This document shows positions 11,401-21,660 of a stretch of DNA of 64,000 nt, piece after piece. The translations under genes and the position numbers were made by a program. Position 1 is the stretch's first letter. Every line of letters begins with the position of its first letter. Where the stretch lies: NCBI GenBank assembly GCA_013398275.1, contig VZSE01008498.1, positions 577,873 through 641,872 on the forward strand. Reading direction: 5' to 3'. Under the pieces are notes generated by a model. The model made no database searches. It had not been told where the DNA came from and was given only the letters and a program-made list of their open reading frames with translations. The stretch comes from Promerops cafer. Lineage: Eukaryota > Chordata > Aves > Passeriformes > Nectariniidae.

Positions 11401-14400
11401 AACCGTGGGGTATAAACTTGCCAAGAGCTGCTTAGCCTTGCTGATGTATCTAAACAAAAAGAACTCATGTATTCACTCACAGCCTTGCTTAGGGCTTTAT
11501 GAGCACGTCTGCAAAAACTGCAGCAAATTTCTGCTTTAGGAGCTCTAGTTCATCTCTTCAGATTGTATTTTTTTCTTTCCCATGTTTCGTCCTACAGTAT
11601 AAGTTTATTAAAACTAAGAATTGGGAGCAGAGGAGTTTATATTTAGAGCATAGAAAAATCTGGAGCTCATTTAAGTGGTCTTGCTCAGAAGAAGAAAAAC
11701 GTCTGCCTTTCAGCCAAACACTTGTAAATAGTTATGGTTTTGATTTAAAACAATTTTTTCTCATTTTACACATGATCATGTAAAGCTGGCCTGCATGCCT
11801 AGGTGCAATAGACCAGAAAGACTGAGTGGAATAGTAATGAGAATAACAGAACAATAAAGCTTGTCATGCTGGTGTTTGCATTCTCAGTGTCAGTGGTGCT
11901 CGGCATCATGACAACCCCACTTTTATCTGTTCATATCTAAAACTGACTAATTACCAGTTTTCAGCAATATGCAGAAATTTAATACATCATTAAAAGATCA
12001 CCTAAGAAAGATTTCCTGAAAGTGGTTTTTCTTTTCTCTTATGCTCCTAAATCTATCAGGTTCTTAAACTTTAAATTTGTATCTAGTAAAAGTTTTAATT
12101 CATTTTGGGTGATAACAGTAAATAGGCACTAATTAAAAGTAACGACAAAATAACAGCAAAAGTATTTGTTACTGTGTCTTCAAAGTTCATGCAGAGGGCT
12201 GGGATGCTTGGGCACTTTTTGTTCTACCTTTTGTTGCATTTGTGACCTCGGTTTTTGATTAGTCTGAACGAGGTAGAATAGTTAATGATTTTTCTTGTAC
12301 ATGCCAAGATTGTGGCACTTCCTAAAATTTTTGCTTTCTCTCTAATCTTTACTGCTCCACATTCCTTCCAATCAATTAGTTCTATGAAATCTACTTCAAC
12401 ATCTCTGTTAGTGGTGAGAAAAATATTATTGATTTCAGTGTGCAGTCATTCCAGTAGATTCTTTATGAAGCATTATGCTATCACAAGCTGTGGTAATAGG
12501 GACCTTGCAATGAGAAAACAAAATCTCAACAAGACATGAGTCCTGACCCTGTGTGCTGTTTCAATAACAATAAGGTGGAGCATGACCTTGACCTTATCTC
12601 AGAAGTGCTGTTTTTGAACTTAGATTCTAACAGTGAAGATAATAAGGAAATTAATAACATTCATCCCATGTTAAAGGAAAGGAAGACAAAGGAAGACATA
12701 CTATTCTTTTTTTGTCTTCTTCCTTATTCTATAGATTTTTTTTAGATGATGTATGTGGGCTATAAACAAGTCCCTATCCTACATTTTTAAAATTTTTTTT
12801 TGGTCAGCTTTTGTGTAGAGATTTGCTAACAGCTATTTAGCTTGCCCTAAGTAGATTAGTAGAAATTGTACAGTAGATCTCTCAAGTTCTCTATGGACCT
12901 GTTCTTGTCTAGATTGTGGCTAACCTGCTGTCATGTTATTTCTCTTACTCCTAGTCTGTACCAGGTGTCTCTTAGAGATTACCTATATGAGAAGTTGGTG
13001 TGAAGGTTATGAGTGAAAAGTGCTACAGGCATGCCATGCTGTCTCCGTGAGACCACTCCAGCGCGCACTGACAGCACAGCTCATACGAGCTGGTTTATGT
13101 GAGTTGGAGAAGGTTACCTCCTGCTTTGTGCAGAGTGTCTGTAGAGGCAATTAAACCTGAGTGGCTACTGTGCTGAGAATTTGTACCCATTGTGCTGCAT
13201 CCACTCAGAAAAGTCCCACTTTTAGTGACAAGCATTTTATTTGGTGTGAACTCAGTTAGAAACTTCATTGTCACCGGCACAGAGCAAGTAGAAACACCTA
13301 AGAAAATGGAGCTGAGAGTCTATCTGTACTGCATTCTGTATTTGTGTGCAAAATGAGAGTGGCTAGGTGCTTTGGTACTCTAGATTTTTAGAACACACTG
13401 TTGTATGGGGTGGTGCAGATATTTCGTGAAGAGCAGAATGACTTTCAGGGACTTCATGAGAAGTAATATTTACCAAAAAAATGAAACTGTATTGTTTCCA
13501 CTGTATAATGGAAATTAGTAACACAGGTACTGATAGAAAGATGCAGAGACACATTTGTGTAAATTTTTTTTGTTCCTAATATTCTCATAATACTTAGAGA
13601 AAATATTAATGTCAAAAGTTGAACGGGAGGCATTGTTAAGTGGTTCAAGCACATGCAATGTCCTTGAAATTTAATTAAGGGTATTTCTGAGTCTTGGTTA
13701 ACTGTGTAGTTGTATAATCCAGAGCATCTGTATTTTGAAAAGATGTACCTAATGATTTGTCAGGGGTCTAATCAAGTCTTTGCATTCTCTTCTACTGACA
13801 CTTGGCAGACCGCTGGACCCTATTTTACAGAGCTCATCTGCTGGAAGTTTGTGTACGTACAAATGGACTATAGTGTTGTTTTTTCCCTTGTGCCTCTGAT
13901 GGCTTCCTAGCTTAGGTCTGAAATTGGCCGTAGTATCTCCAAACATTTGTCTAAGTTTAGCACCCATTCTCACAATTTCAACTATAGATGTAGGTGGACC
14001 ATAACTCCTCTGAGAAACTGAGGTAAGTGCTATGTATGTGCCTTTTGGAAGTGAAAATGCCCCTAATTGCTTGGGGGTTAAAAAAGAGCCAGAAAACAAT
14101 AAATCCTGGACATATTTCTATACCTCAATTTTCTCACTACTCTGAAATGTATTTTGGACTCTTGGATCTGTCCCTCTGGCATGGTCCAGAATTGCTTTTT
14201 GTAGCTTGTTACTGGTCTCCCAAGCTGCTGAATCTTCCCAGTTTATCTCCTCTTTACCCTCAGTCCTTCCTGGAGCTAGACCAGCACTCCTGCTAGAAAA
14301 GAATGTTCTTCTCTTATCTCCTTCCCAGAGCTCTCTCTTCTTACATTACAAACCTCCTTTGGTTTCTCTGGTAACTTTTCACTGCACAGAATTCCCATCT

Positions 14401-14590
14401 TACAGACAGATAAGTACAGCATTAAGCATCCTCCATTAGTTTCCTCAGTAGGGAGAAATACATGAAGACACAGAGGCCTTTCATGAGGCCGTGCTTGTCT
14501 TTGCACTTGGTTCAAAACACTGCATAGACTGTTCTAGTTGGATTTTTCAGATAGATCCTCAATGGTTTGGGTTTTCTTTTAATTGTTTTT
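5411..14590. other. Long unannotated stretch
   Basis: About 9.2 kb without a recognisable gene or interspersed repeat. A T8/C8 homopolymer junction lies at 9674-9689. A donor-like aggtaagt follows 14013, but its upstream open frame is only about 30 nt. The longest open frame (13749-14099, minus, 116 codons) matches no family I know. Much of 8000-8350 and 9900-10930 is T-rich on the plus strand. Confidence 0.6.
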
Positions 14591-15343
14591 CTTTTCTTTT
14601 TTCTTTTTTCTTTTTTCTTTTTTCTTTTTTCTTTTTTCTTTTTTTCTTTTTTTCTTTTTTCTTTTTTCTTTTTTCTTTTTTCTTTTTTCTTTTTTCTTTT
14701 TTCTTTTTTCTTTTTTCTTTTTTCTTTTTTCTTTTTTCTTTTTTCTTTTTTCTTTTTTCTTTTTTCTTTTTTCTTTTTTCTTTTTTCTTTTTTCTTTTTT
14801 CTTTTTTCTTTTTTCTTTTTTCTTTTTTCTTTTTTCTTTTTTCTTTTTTCTTTTTTCTTTTTTCTTTTTTCTTTTTTCTTTTTTCTTTTTTCTTTTTTCT
14901 TTTTTCTTTTTTCTTTTTTCTTTTTTCTTTTTTCTTTTTTCTTTTTTCTTTTTTCTTTTTTCTTTTTTCTTTTTTCTTTTTTCTTTTTTCTTTTTTCTTT
15001 TTTCTTTTTTCTTTTTTCTTTTTTCTTTTTTCTTTTTTCTTTTTTCTTTTTTCTTTTTTCTTTTTTCTTTTTTCTTTTTTCTTTTTTCTTTTTTCTTTTT
15101 TCTTTTTTCTTTTTTCTTTTTTCTTTTTTCTTTTTTCTTTTTTCTTTTTTCTTTTTTCTTTTTTCTTTTTTCTTTTTTCTTTTTTCTTTTTTCTTTTTTC
15201 TTTTTTCTTTTTTCTTTTTTCTTTTTTCTTTTTTCTTTTTTCTTTTTTCTTTTTTCTTTTTTCTTTTTTCTTTTTTCTTTTTTCTTTTTTCTTTTTTCTT
15301 TTTTCTTTTTTTCTTTTTTTCTTTTTTTATTTTTTCTTTTTTC
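14591..15343 (+). repeat. (CTTTTTT)n heptanucleotide array, about 750 bp
   Basis: A tandem array of C followed by six T. Counting C positions gives six 7-bp units (14596-14637), two 8-bp units with seven T (14638-14653), 93 uninterrupted 7-bp units (14654-15304), two more 8-bp units (15305-15320), then a degenerate end with a single A at 15329. One strand is pure pyrimidine and the unit has mirror symmetry, so the array could in principle form intramolecular triplex (H-DNA). All three plus-strand frames are open (up to 365 codons of Phe, Leu and Ser) only because a C/T-only strand cannot spell a stop codon. The flanks are ordinary sequence. The true length may differ, because assemblers handle such arrays poorly. 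Confidence 0.97.
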
Positions 15344-15867
15344 TTGTTGTCTTATTTCTTAGATACAGGATTATTTGCAGCCTAACAACTGTAGTGGTCA
15401 AAACAGGGATACATAATGCTTTTATGGACACTTTGACATCCTGGCATCCTTGTTTGTCTCATTTCCTTTATGCAGAGGGTGCCTGTACACACACTTGCTG
15501 TAATGTACTTACACACCCATGCCAGCTTCAACCACTCTGTGCTTGTGTGTGCACCCAAGATAAAATGAGAGAGGGTCAGGGCATGTAGAATACAAGTCAC
15601 TAGGAACTCAAGTTATTTTAATTCTTACCATCATATTCTCAGGAAAGGTCCCTGCGGGTGTTACAGGTCATATTTTATTGTATTATTTCTACCAAGTCTG
15701 AAAACAAGAAGTGATCTGTGAATAAAGTGTCTGGTTAATAGGAAAGTCATGCTTTTCTGTCTTCTGAACCCTTACATTTAGCAATCCATGGGTTTATTAG
15801 CCTTGAGGTCCTGCTACATAGTTTGTTTCCCACGCCACTTTACAGCAACGTTTGCAAGGCTGAGTAG
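15344..15867. other. Unannotated DNA downstream of the heptamer array
   Basis: Ordinary AT-rich sequence. No target-site duplication or retroposon body was found next to the array, so the array does not look like the tail of an inserted element. Confidence 0.5.
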
Positions 15868-15990
15868 GGGAGATATCCTGTGGTATATGTGTCTGTAGCT
15901 TTCTGTTTCTTACCCATGTTGCCTCTATTTACATAAGAAATATAAAGTCACAAGGTTGGCTTACCACATGATAAATAAGCTTTGACTGGC
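15868..15990 (+). repeat. Direct repeat, copy A (LTR-like or duplicated segment)
   Basis: This segment aligns by eye with 17639-17766 at roughly 80-85% identity, with one single-base gap and one 6-7-base gap. The shared part begins at agatatcctgtggtatat and ends at agctttgactggc. Where copy B has AATAAA, copy A has TATAAA. Sequence outside these limits does not align convincingly. The pair may be fragments of one interspersed repeat, for example the 3' part of an LTR, or an old local duplication. The orientation is given only as the strand on which both copies read the same way. Confidence 0.75.
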
Positions 15991-17638
15991 ATCATTGCAT
16001 GTCCAATATGTAAGCAATCTTAAAACTCCTGTGACCCTCAAAAAACTGACTAATTTTCATCCTGTAGCTCTTAAAGGGTGTGGGAGCTGTTTACACAAAT
16101 CAGGCTGTAAGATGTAACATTTTTAGCTTCTTGGATAGACAACTCACCATCACCACCAACAAACACACACTCAAACACACTACTGATTTCTTCAGTGATC
16201 TTTTGTTTTCCACAGCATCTTTTCCTTTTGTTTCAGGAGGACCCTGAAACACCTTTCAAAGGACTGAAATATGCAAGGATCTTGCTCTCTGCTTTGCAGA
16301 CTTGTTGTTTCTGACTTCAGTCCACCATAGAGCAGAGTGAAGCAAAGGGACAGTGTGCTGTTCAATCTTACTTCCCCAAATCCATATGCATCTGGACGAT
16401 CTAATTCTAGGCCTGTCAGCTTTTGCAGTGATAAGTTAGCAATATAGATCACATATAAGCAGCATCACAACGATTTTTAAATGAGATTTATTCATTTAAA
16501 GTGGATGATAAATGGTTCTCTTTTATCAGACTCTTGCAAATGAGATTAAAGCCATATTATTTTCCTGGAGAAAGAGAACAGCTGGCACAAAGTTAATGTC
16601 TGTAGGTTGTACTGTGCTTGCCTGACCTTGCAGAGATGTATAACAACAATGGGGAACATCCAGGTAGTTTTTCTGCTTCCTAAATTCTGTTTGTGTTTTA
16701 CAACCAGGTGCTGCCTGGAGTATTGGTAGGCTGTGGGTTATGTGAGCACTGTGAGAGACTTTGGCAGGAACGGGCAGTGGACAAGAGAGCATGGTCTGCC
16801 CCAGCCTTTCAGGGAGCCATGTATACATCCCAAGTCTCTCCCAAAACTGTGGGAAGCACTGCTCTGTGTTTCTTCAGCATTTTACAAGGTCTAGCATATT
16901 ATACAGAATACCTTACGTTCCCCTCAGGGTTAGCTCCTCCTGATGGACACTTGGTCTTGGTCTCTCCTGGATGCCAGGAAATATCCTGATTTTTTTTCCC
17001 CTGATTCAGATAGCATGAAGCAAGGTAAGACCTGCATAATAAGTCTTACAGCCCATTGCAATTCTCAGTTTGTAGCATGGCACAAAGAATTTGTGTTGCA
17101 TGCCCTTAATATGACATGAGAGCCAAAGGGAGCCAAATGTATATGGACTTGTCAGTATTGCTTACACAAAGTAGCTCCTGAAATGAACTCTACTGAGAAT
17201 TTTTTTGAGGAAACAAGTTGGTTCAGTCTGGGGCACTGGGAGAGAGATAACTCCTCATTATCTGGGAGAGCAATGGAATTTTTCCCCTGGATGAATTCTC
17301 AGTCTACAGGATAAAACTTTTCCTGTTGTTCTTTATTGCATTCAGGCAGAGGTCGTGTCCTTGTCCCTGGAGCTCTCTTGGCAGGAGGCTGGCTGTACTG
17401 AAGAAGATAACAGGATTGCAATGGGTTGCCCTCACAATAAAGAAAAGGACTGGAGAGGTCAGGAAAGAGCTGACAATGACACTAGAGCTCTTCTGTTCCA
17501 CTGACTCCACAAATTTCTTCCTGCCCCAGAACTTTGCCGGTGTGGGAGATGGAAGGGAGGTTTTACAAACTGAGAGTGATTCCTCCCACATCATATTTTG
17601 GTAATACATCTACATTTCCTTCTGGTGATTTTGCTCAG
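15991..17638. other. DNA between the two direct repeats
   Basis: No recognisable gene. Three sites look like good splice acceptors on the plus strand: polypyrimidine tracts ending in AG at 16236, 17009 and 17345. The first and third are followed by short open frames (26 and 53 codons including the stop), and the second by a 15-nt segment and a donor-like site. No retroviral gag, pol or env similarity is visible. An 8-bp inverted repeat, tgtgggag/ctcccaca, spans about 17540-17590. Confidence 0.45.
17010..17024 (+). other. Candidate 15-nt microexon (weak)
   Basis: A strong pyrimidine tract (16989-17007) ends in CAG at 17009. Fifteen nucleotides follow, then AAG|GTAAGA at 17025. Fifteen is a multiple of three, and in one phase the segment is stop-free. 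No partner exon is identified, and strong acceptor/donor pairs this close can occur by chance in 64 kb. RNA evidence would decide it. Confidence 0.12.
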
Positions 17639-17766
17639 AGGAGATATCCTGTGGTATATTTATCTGTAACTTTCTCTTTCTTGCCTATATTTCCTCTATT
17701 GACAGAAGAAATAAAGTCATACAGTTGACTTAACCATACATCATTGGTGAATGAGCTTTGACTGGC
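17639..17766 (+). repeat. Direct repeat, copy B, with AATAAA and a tRNA-Lys-PBS-like end
   Basis: This is the partner of 15868-15990. It carries AATAAA near 17709-17716 and ends in tttgactggc; the following bases extend this to TGGCGCCC (17763-17770), and a cagggaa follows a few bases on. TGGCGCCC is the core of the primer-binding site complementary to tRNA-Lys in many retroviruses. A polyadenylation signal followed about 50 bases later by a PBS-like core would suit the end of a 5' LTR. However, copy A shares only TGGC of that core, and no internal retroviral genes follow. The LTR reading is an inference; the repeat itself is directly visible. Confidence 0.7.
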
Positions 17767-20099
17767 GCCCTTATTCCAGGGAAAAAAAGGACTTTGTTAT
17801 GCAGAGTACATGGTTTGTAATCTCCTGTTTCTCCCATGGCACTTCTCTTCAGCATCTCTCCTACAAAAAAGAAATACAATTGCCACTGCTTGATTTTTCT
17901 TCTGCTTCTCAGATGTTATTTTTCTAAGAATTCCTAGCTATGAGTCTGTCAACAAAGTCTGTAGCTGATGGCTTTTTGCCTCATCTTTCACAACTCTCTA
18001 CGCTTTGATAAATTAGCTGTATTGGACTGCAGATTTAAATTGGAAAGTAGTACAAAGTAATAAGTTATTTTATTGGTTTCTTCCTTTTGATCTTGGATTG
18101 CTAGTCTATAATCTGCTCTGCACCTAGTGATCTGAGCATTCGCTTTTGCTAAAAGTAGCTGTCTATTTCAAAGTTTTGGGTTTAGTCTAATGTTGAATAT
18201 CAGGCCACACAGTGGGAAGGAGAGGAAACATTTTAATTCCCTTTTTTATTTTGAGGCGATACTCTATAAATCTTCTGCAGTTTGAGAAGTGAAGACACTT
18301 CTGCACACTCTACAAACAGACCAGAAGAATACATGCACCACCAGATCCTCTAGCCCTGGTGATGGTTCATCAGTTGTCCCTTGGCATCCCTTTGTGTAGT
18401 CATGCACAGCACACAGGACAATTAGAGACATGAGGTACAAGACTGAAGACTAATTCAGTTAAATTCTCATGCAAGATCCTGCTACCTCTTGCAGTAAGTT
18501 CCTATGCATAAATATATTCTTATAAAATATTATGTTGGGGCTTTTTTTCATTCTGGGGAAAAATGAAAAGGATAGTCCCCCATGAAATGGGAGGTTAGTA
18601 AAACATCTAAAAGCACTAGATATTTTGAAACGCAGCTGTAGACATACATCTATAAACAGGCTCTGAGAACTGTTGAGAACAAAACTTCCTGCTGTGCTTC
18701 TGTGCCTGGTGCCTACAGAAAGGGTTCAATAGAAGTGGTCCGTGTTAATCTTTTGTGCTTGGAAATCTGAACTCTGATGTTCAGCTCCTCAAAACATACG
18801 TGAAACAAGGCGTATTAGTGATTCTACTGAGCAGACAAAAATCAAAGCCTGAACAACAGAGAAAAATGTTCTCTCTTTTAAACCGCTCTTCAGCTTTTCT
18901 GGAGAACATCACTACAGGACTGGCCTAGAAAGAAAAAAGCAATTGGGGATTTCAGAGTGCTCAATGTCCTTGCAGTGTGTATGAACACTGCCATTAAAGG
19001 CATGCTGAAAATAAACTCCTTTGAAAAGAAACATTGTTAGCAATCAATAGGAATTCATGAGTACAATATTTTATAGATCAGAAATTGAGATTAGAACAAG
19101 TAAAGGTTATAGATCTCATATGCTCGTCAGGCTTGATAGAATTCAGTTTATTTCCAGGTTGAATAAACTTTATTTGGTGCTGTTTCATTTTAGTCAAAAT
19201 TAAAAGACATAGTGGGTTAGTCTGAAGAAAAGGTATGTTCTAATTTATGCTTCAAAATAATTTCTAAGAAATTTATTCAGACATAGAACTTGTTCTCACT
19301 CCATTTATGAGATAAAGAATGCACTGGTGGATATAAGATGAGAAACTTAAAAATATAACTCTAAAATAGGAGACATAGAACAGGGCCAGTATACAGAGAA
19401 AGGTACTGCACTCAATTTGCTTTTCCTGTGTGTGTTTTTATCATTATATCTATAGCTGTTAATTTGTGAGGTGTTTCTTATGCAAATGTGAAGGGAGAAC
19501 ACCTCATTCAGTGCAAGATGATTTTTAATCTCTTTTGATTCATCTCATTGTTCATTAGGAATATAAATTGAACCCAGTCTCCAATTCTGATGTAAATTTG
19601 CATATTTAAGTTGGCCAGAATTTCATCCCAGAGAACCTTGAATTATATAGCTGATTCCAGTAGACCGATCTAACCTCACAAATCTGACCAGCTTTGTGCA
19701 GGACTGTGTGTGTGACTCTGTACATAATTTCTAATCTTTAGGTCATAAATAACTTGGTGGAGCGTTATAATAGTTTGTTTCACATAATTCTAATACTGCA
19801 GCTCTTTTATGTTGTTGTGCTTGACCTCCATCCTACTGGGTGGATAACACAAATAAGCAAGCACTTCTAGATACTTCAATTCCCCTGAAGGGAGGGATTT
19901 CTTCCCCAGCTCCTTAGGTCCCTGTCAATTAAAAACTCTTACAGGGTTATAACTGAGACCTATATTGCTTTGAAATCAGCCCTCACTTTTAAATGAGATG
20001 CCTACCCTTTTGATCTTTCAGTTTTAAAGTCTTTTCTCCTGACCCTGATTCTAGATAGACATCCTCTTTCACCTTTGCTCATGGAGTAAACAAGCATTA
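17767..20099. other. Unannotated single-copy DNA
   Basis: About 2.3 kb of AT-rich sequence with no recognised gene, RNA or repeat. If 17639-17766 were the end of a 5' LTR, viral genes should start here; none are seen. Confidence 0.6.
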
Positions 20100-20960
20100 T
20101 ATTTTCATTGCTTCTGAGAAGGAAGAGGGAGACAATGGTAGAAAGAGTGCTGTGGCTTCTCACAGGTAAAAGAGAAGGGCTGTGTGATGTTAGGGTAGAG
20201 AATCAGGGCATGGCAGAGAGGAATTAAGCCCCAAAGGCCTTCAAAAGATGTTTAAATAGAACAATCCTTGCTTCAATGGGTTTGCAGTGTGAATTAGTAT
20301 GTGAAAAGTGAGCTACCAGTGGTGACAGAGGAATTCTGGTTGAACTTTGCCTCTTTGTGTGGCAGAACAGAAAGGGATTATAAAAAACACCTTGGTGGGG
20401 TGGAATACGAAAGTAACAAATCATGCAGGTGAATGGATGCATCCTGTTAATTTTGAGGCATTATTTTAGTCTTCTTGTCTTCTATATGTGACTTTTATTT
20501 TAAGTGGTGCAGAGAGAAAACAGCAGATGAGATGGGTAGATGGTGGCAGTAGAAGGGATATTTGCAATGGGATTAGGAAGAACAAATGGTGCCCTTTGGC
20601 ATGATAGAAGGGATTTAACAGTCTGGGCATGAGAAAGTGTAGAGAACCATAAGGACAAATGGCCCAGAGAGTGTGGGTTCACAGAGAAGGACAAACATGA
20701 AAAAAATCATGAAGTACAGGATTTTTCTGAATGTACAGAAGTGAATTAAATGGAAAGAAATTTTAAAGGATGGTAAAGTGAAAAACATGATACAGGCAGG
20801 CAAAGCAACCTTAAACTGGCTGAAAATTTAAACTAGTTGTAGAATGGGACTGTGTCTGAGGAGGTTGCAAGGCTAGTGAGCACAACTGGAGAGCAAAGCA
20901 GCACCAAGGAAAAACTTGGTAAATGCCAAAGGAGCTTGTAGAAAGCATAGCTATGTAGAA
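20100..20960. other. Purine-rich island on the plus strand
   Basis: The plus strand is strongly A/G-rich; for example, 43 of the 60 bases at 20521-20580 are purines. This depletes minus-strand stop codons, so four short minus-strand frames run one after another (20224-21020). None resembles a known protein. It could be a decayed repeat or a region with a transcription- or replication-linked strand bias. Confidence 0.5.
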
Positions 20961-21339
20961 CATGTGAAATATTCTATGATTGTGATCATCATATGAGCTA
21001 TGGTTCATTTTTTCTACCAAGCATTTAACACTAAATCTTCTGATTTAAACCTATTTCAGTTTGCATATAGATATGACAGATCTAGGGAAAAGTATAAAAA
21101 TTAGTGTCTTTTAGGGTTATTATGATTAATCCTTTGGGGTCGGGCAATTCTTTTGTTCTGTTGGATATTGGGCCACCACTTGTACCAAAATCTGGTTTGC
21201 CCACAGATTATTGCTCTACTTTCTTGAATAACCACAGATTTATAAAATACCAGAGTTCCATGTCCTAAAAAAGGCCTGTGATGAGCTGGATAAGTAACAG
21301 CTGAAGCAACTTTACTGATGGCAAATTTTGATTTTATAT

Positions 21340-21660
21340 GTCAGCTATTTCCAGTGAGAGGGCCATTCAGATGAAACAAACAGCATTAGCTTACATGTTA
21401 CAGCTTTCCATTAAGGATGCTTTCATTGGTAGGCATACTCAGTGCATCATCTACCATTGATGTAATTAACAAAATATCTTCGCATGTTAATGACTCTCAA
21501 AGCTCATTTCATGGCACAACTAATTTGACAGCTGTCTAAATTACAACAATGCATGTTAATATTATATTTTCTTAGTGCTGGAATTAAAGTTTGTCTTTGA
21601 GACCAAAATTACTGTCTCAATCTGTACTTCACAACACTAACTTTGACATTGATAGTCTGA
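21340..21660. promoter_or_regulatory. Candidate conserved non-coding element (unproven)
   Basis: This is an AT-rich block dense in TAAT/ATTA homeodomain-type cores. At 21527-21536 it has a perfect 10-bp palindrome, gacagctgtc, which combines an E-box (CAGCTG) with two inverted TGACAG-type (MEIS/TGIF) half-sites. Such a mix is typical of developmental enhancers in vertebrate gene deserts. Nothing in a single sequence proves conservation, so this is a hypothesis for comparative alignment. Confidence 0.2.

Noticed and set aside
13749..14099. 116-codon minus frame as a gene
   Set aside because: No known motif, no flanking splice signals that fit, and its length is within reach of chance.
14491..15588. 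Large Phe/Leu/Ser-rich proteins in three plus frames
   Set aside because: They are translations of a C/T-only heptamer array. Such a strand cannot contain stop codons, so their length carries no coding signal.
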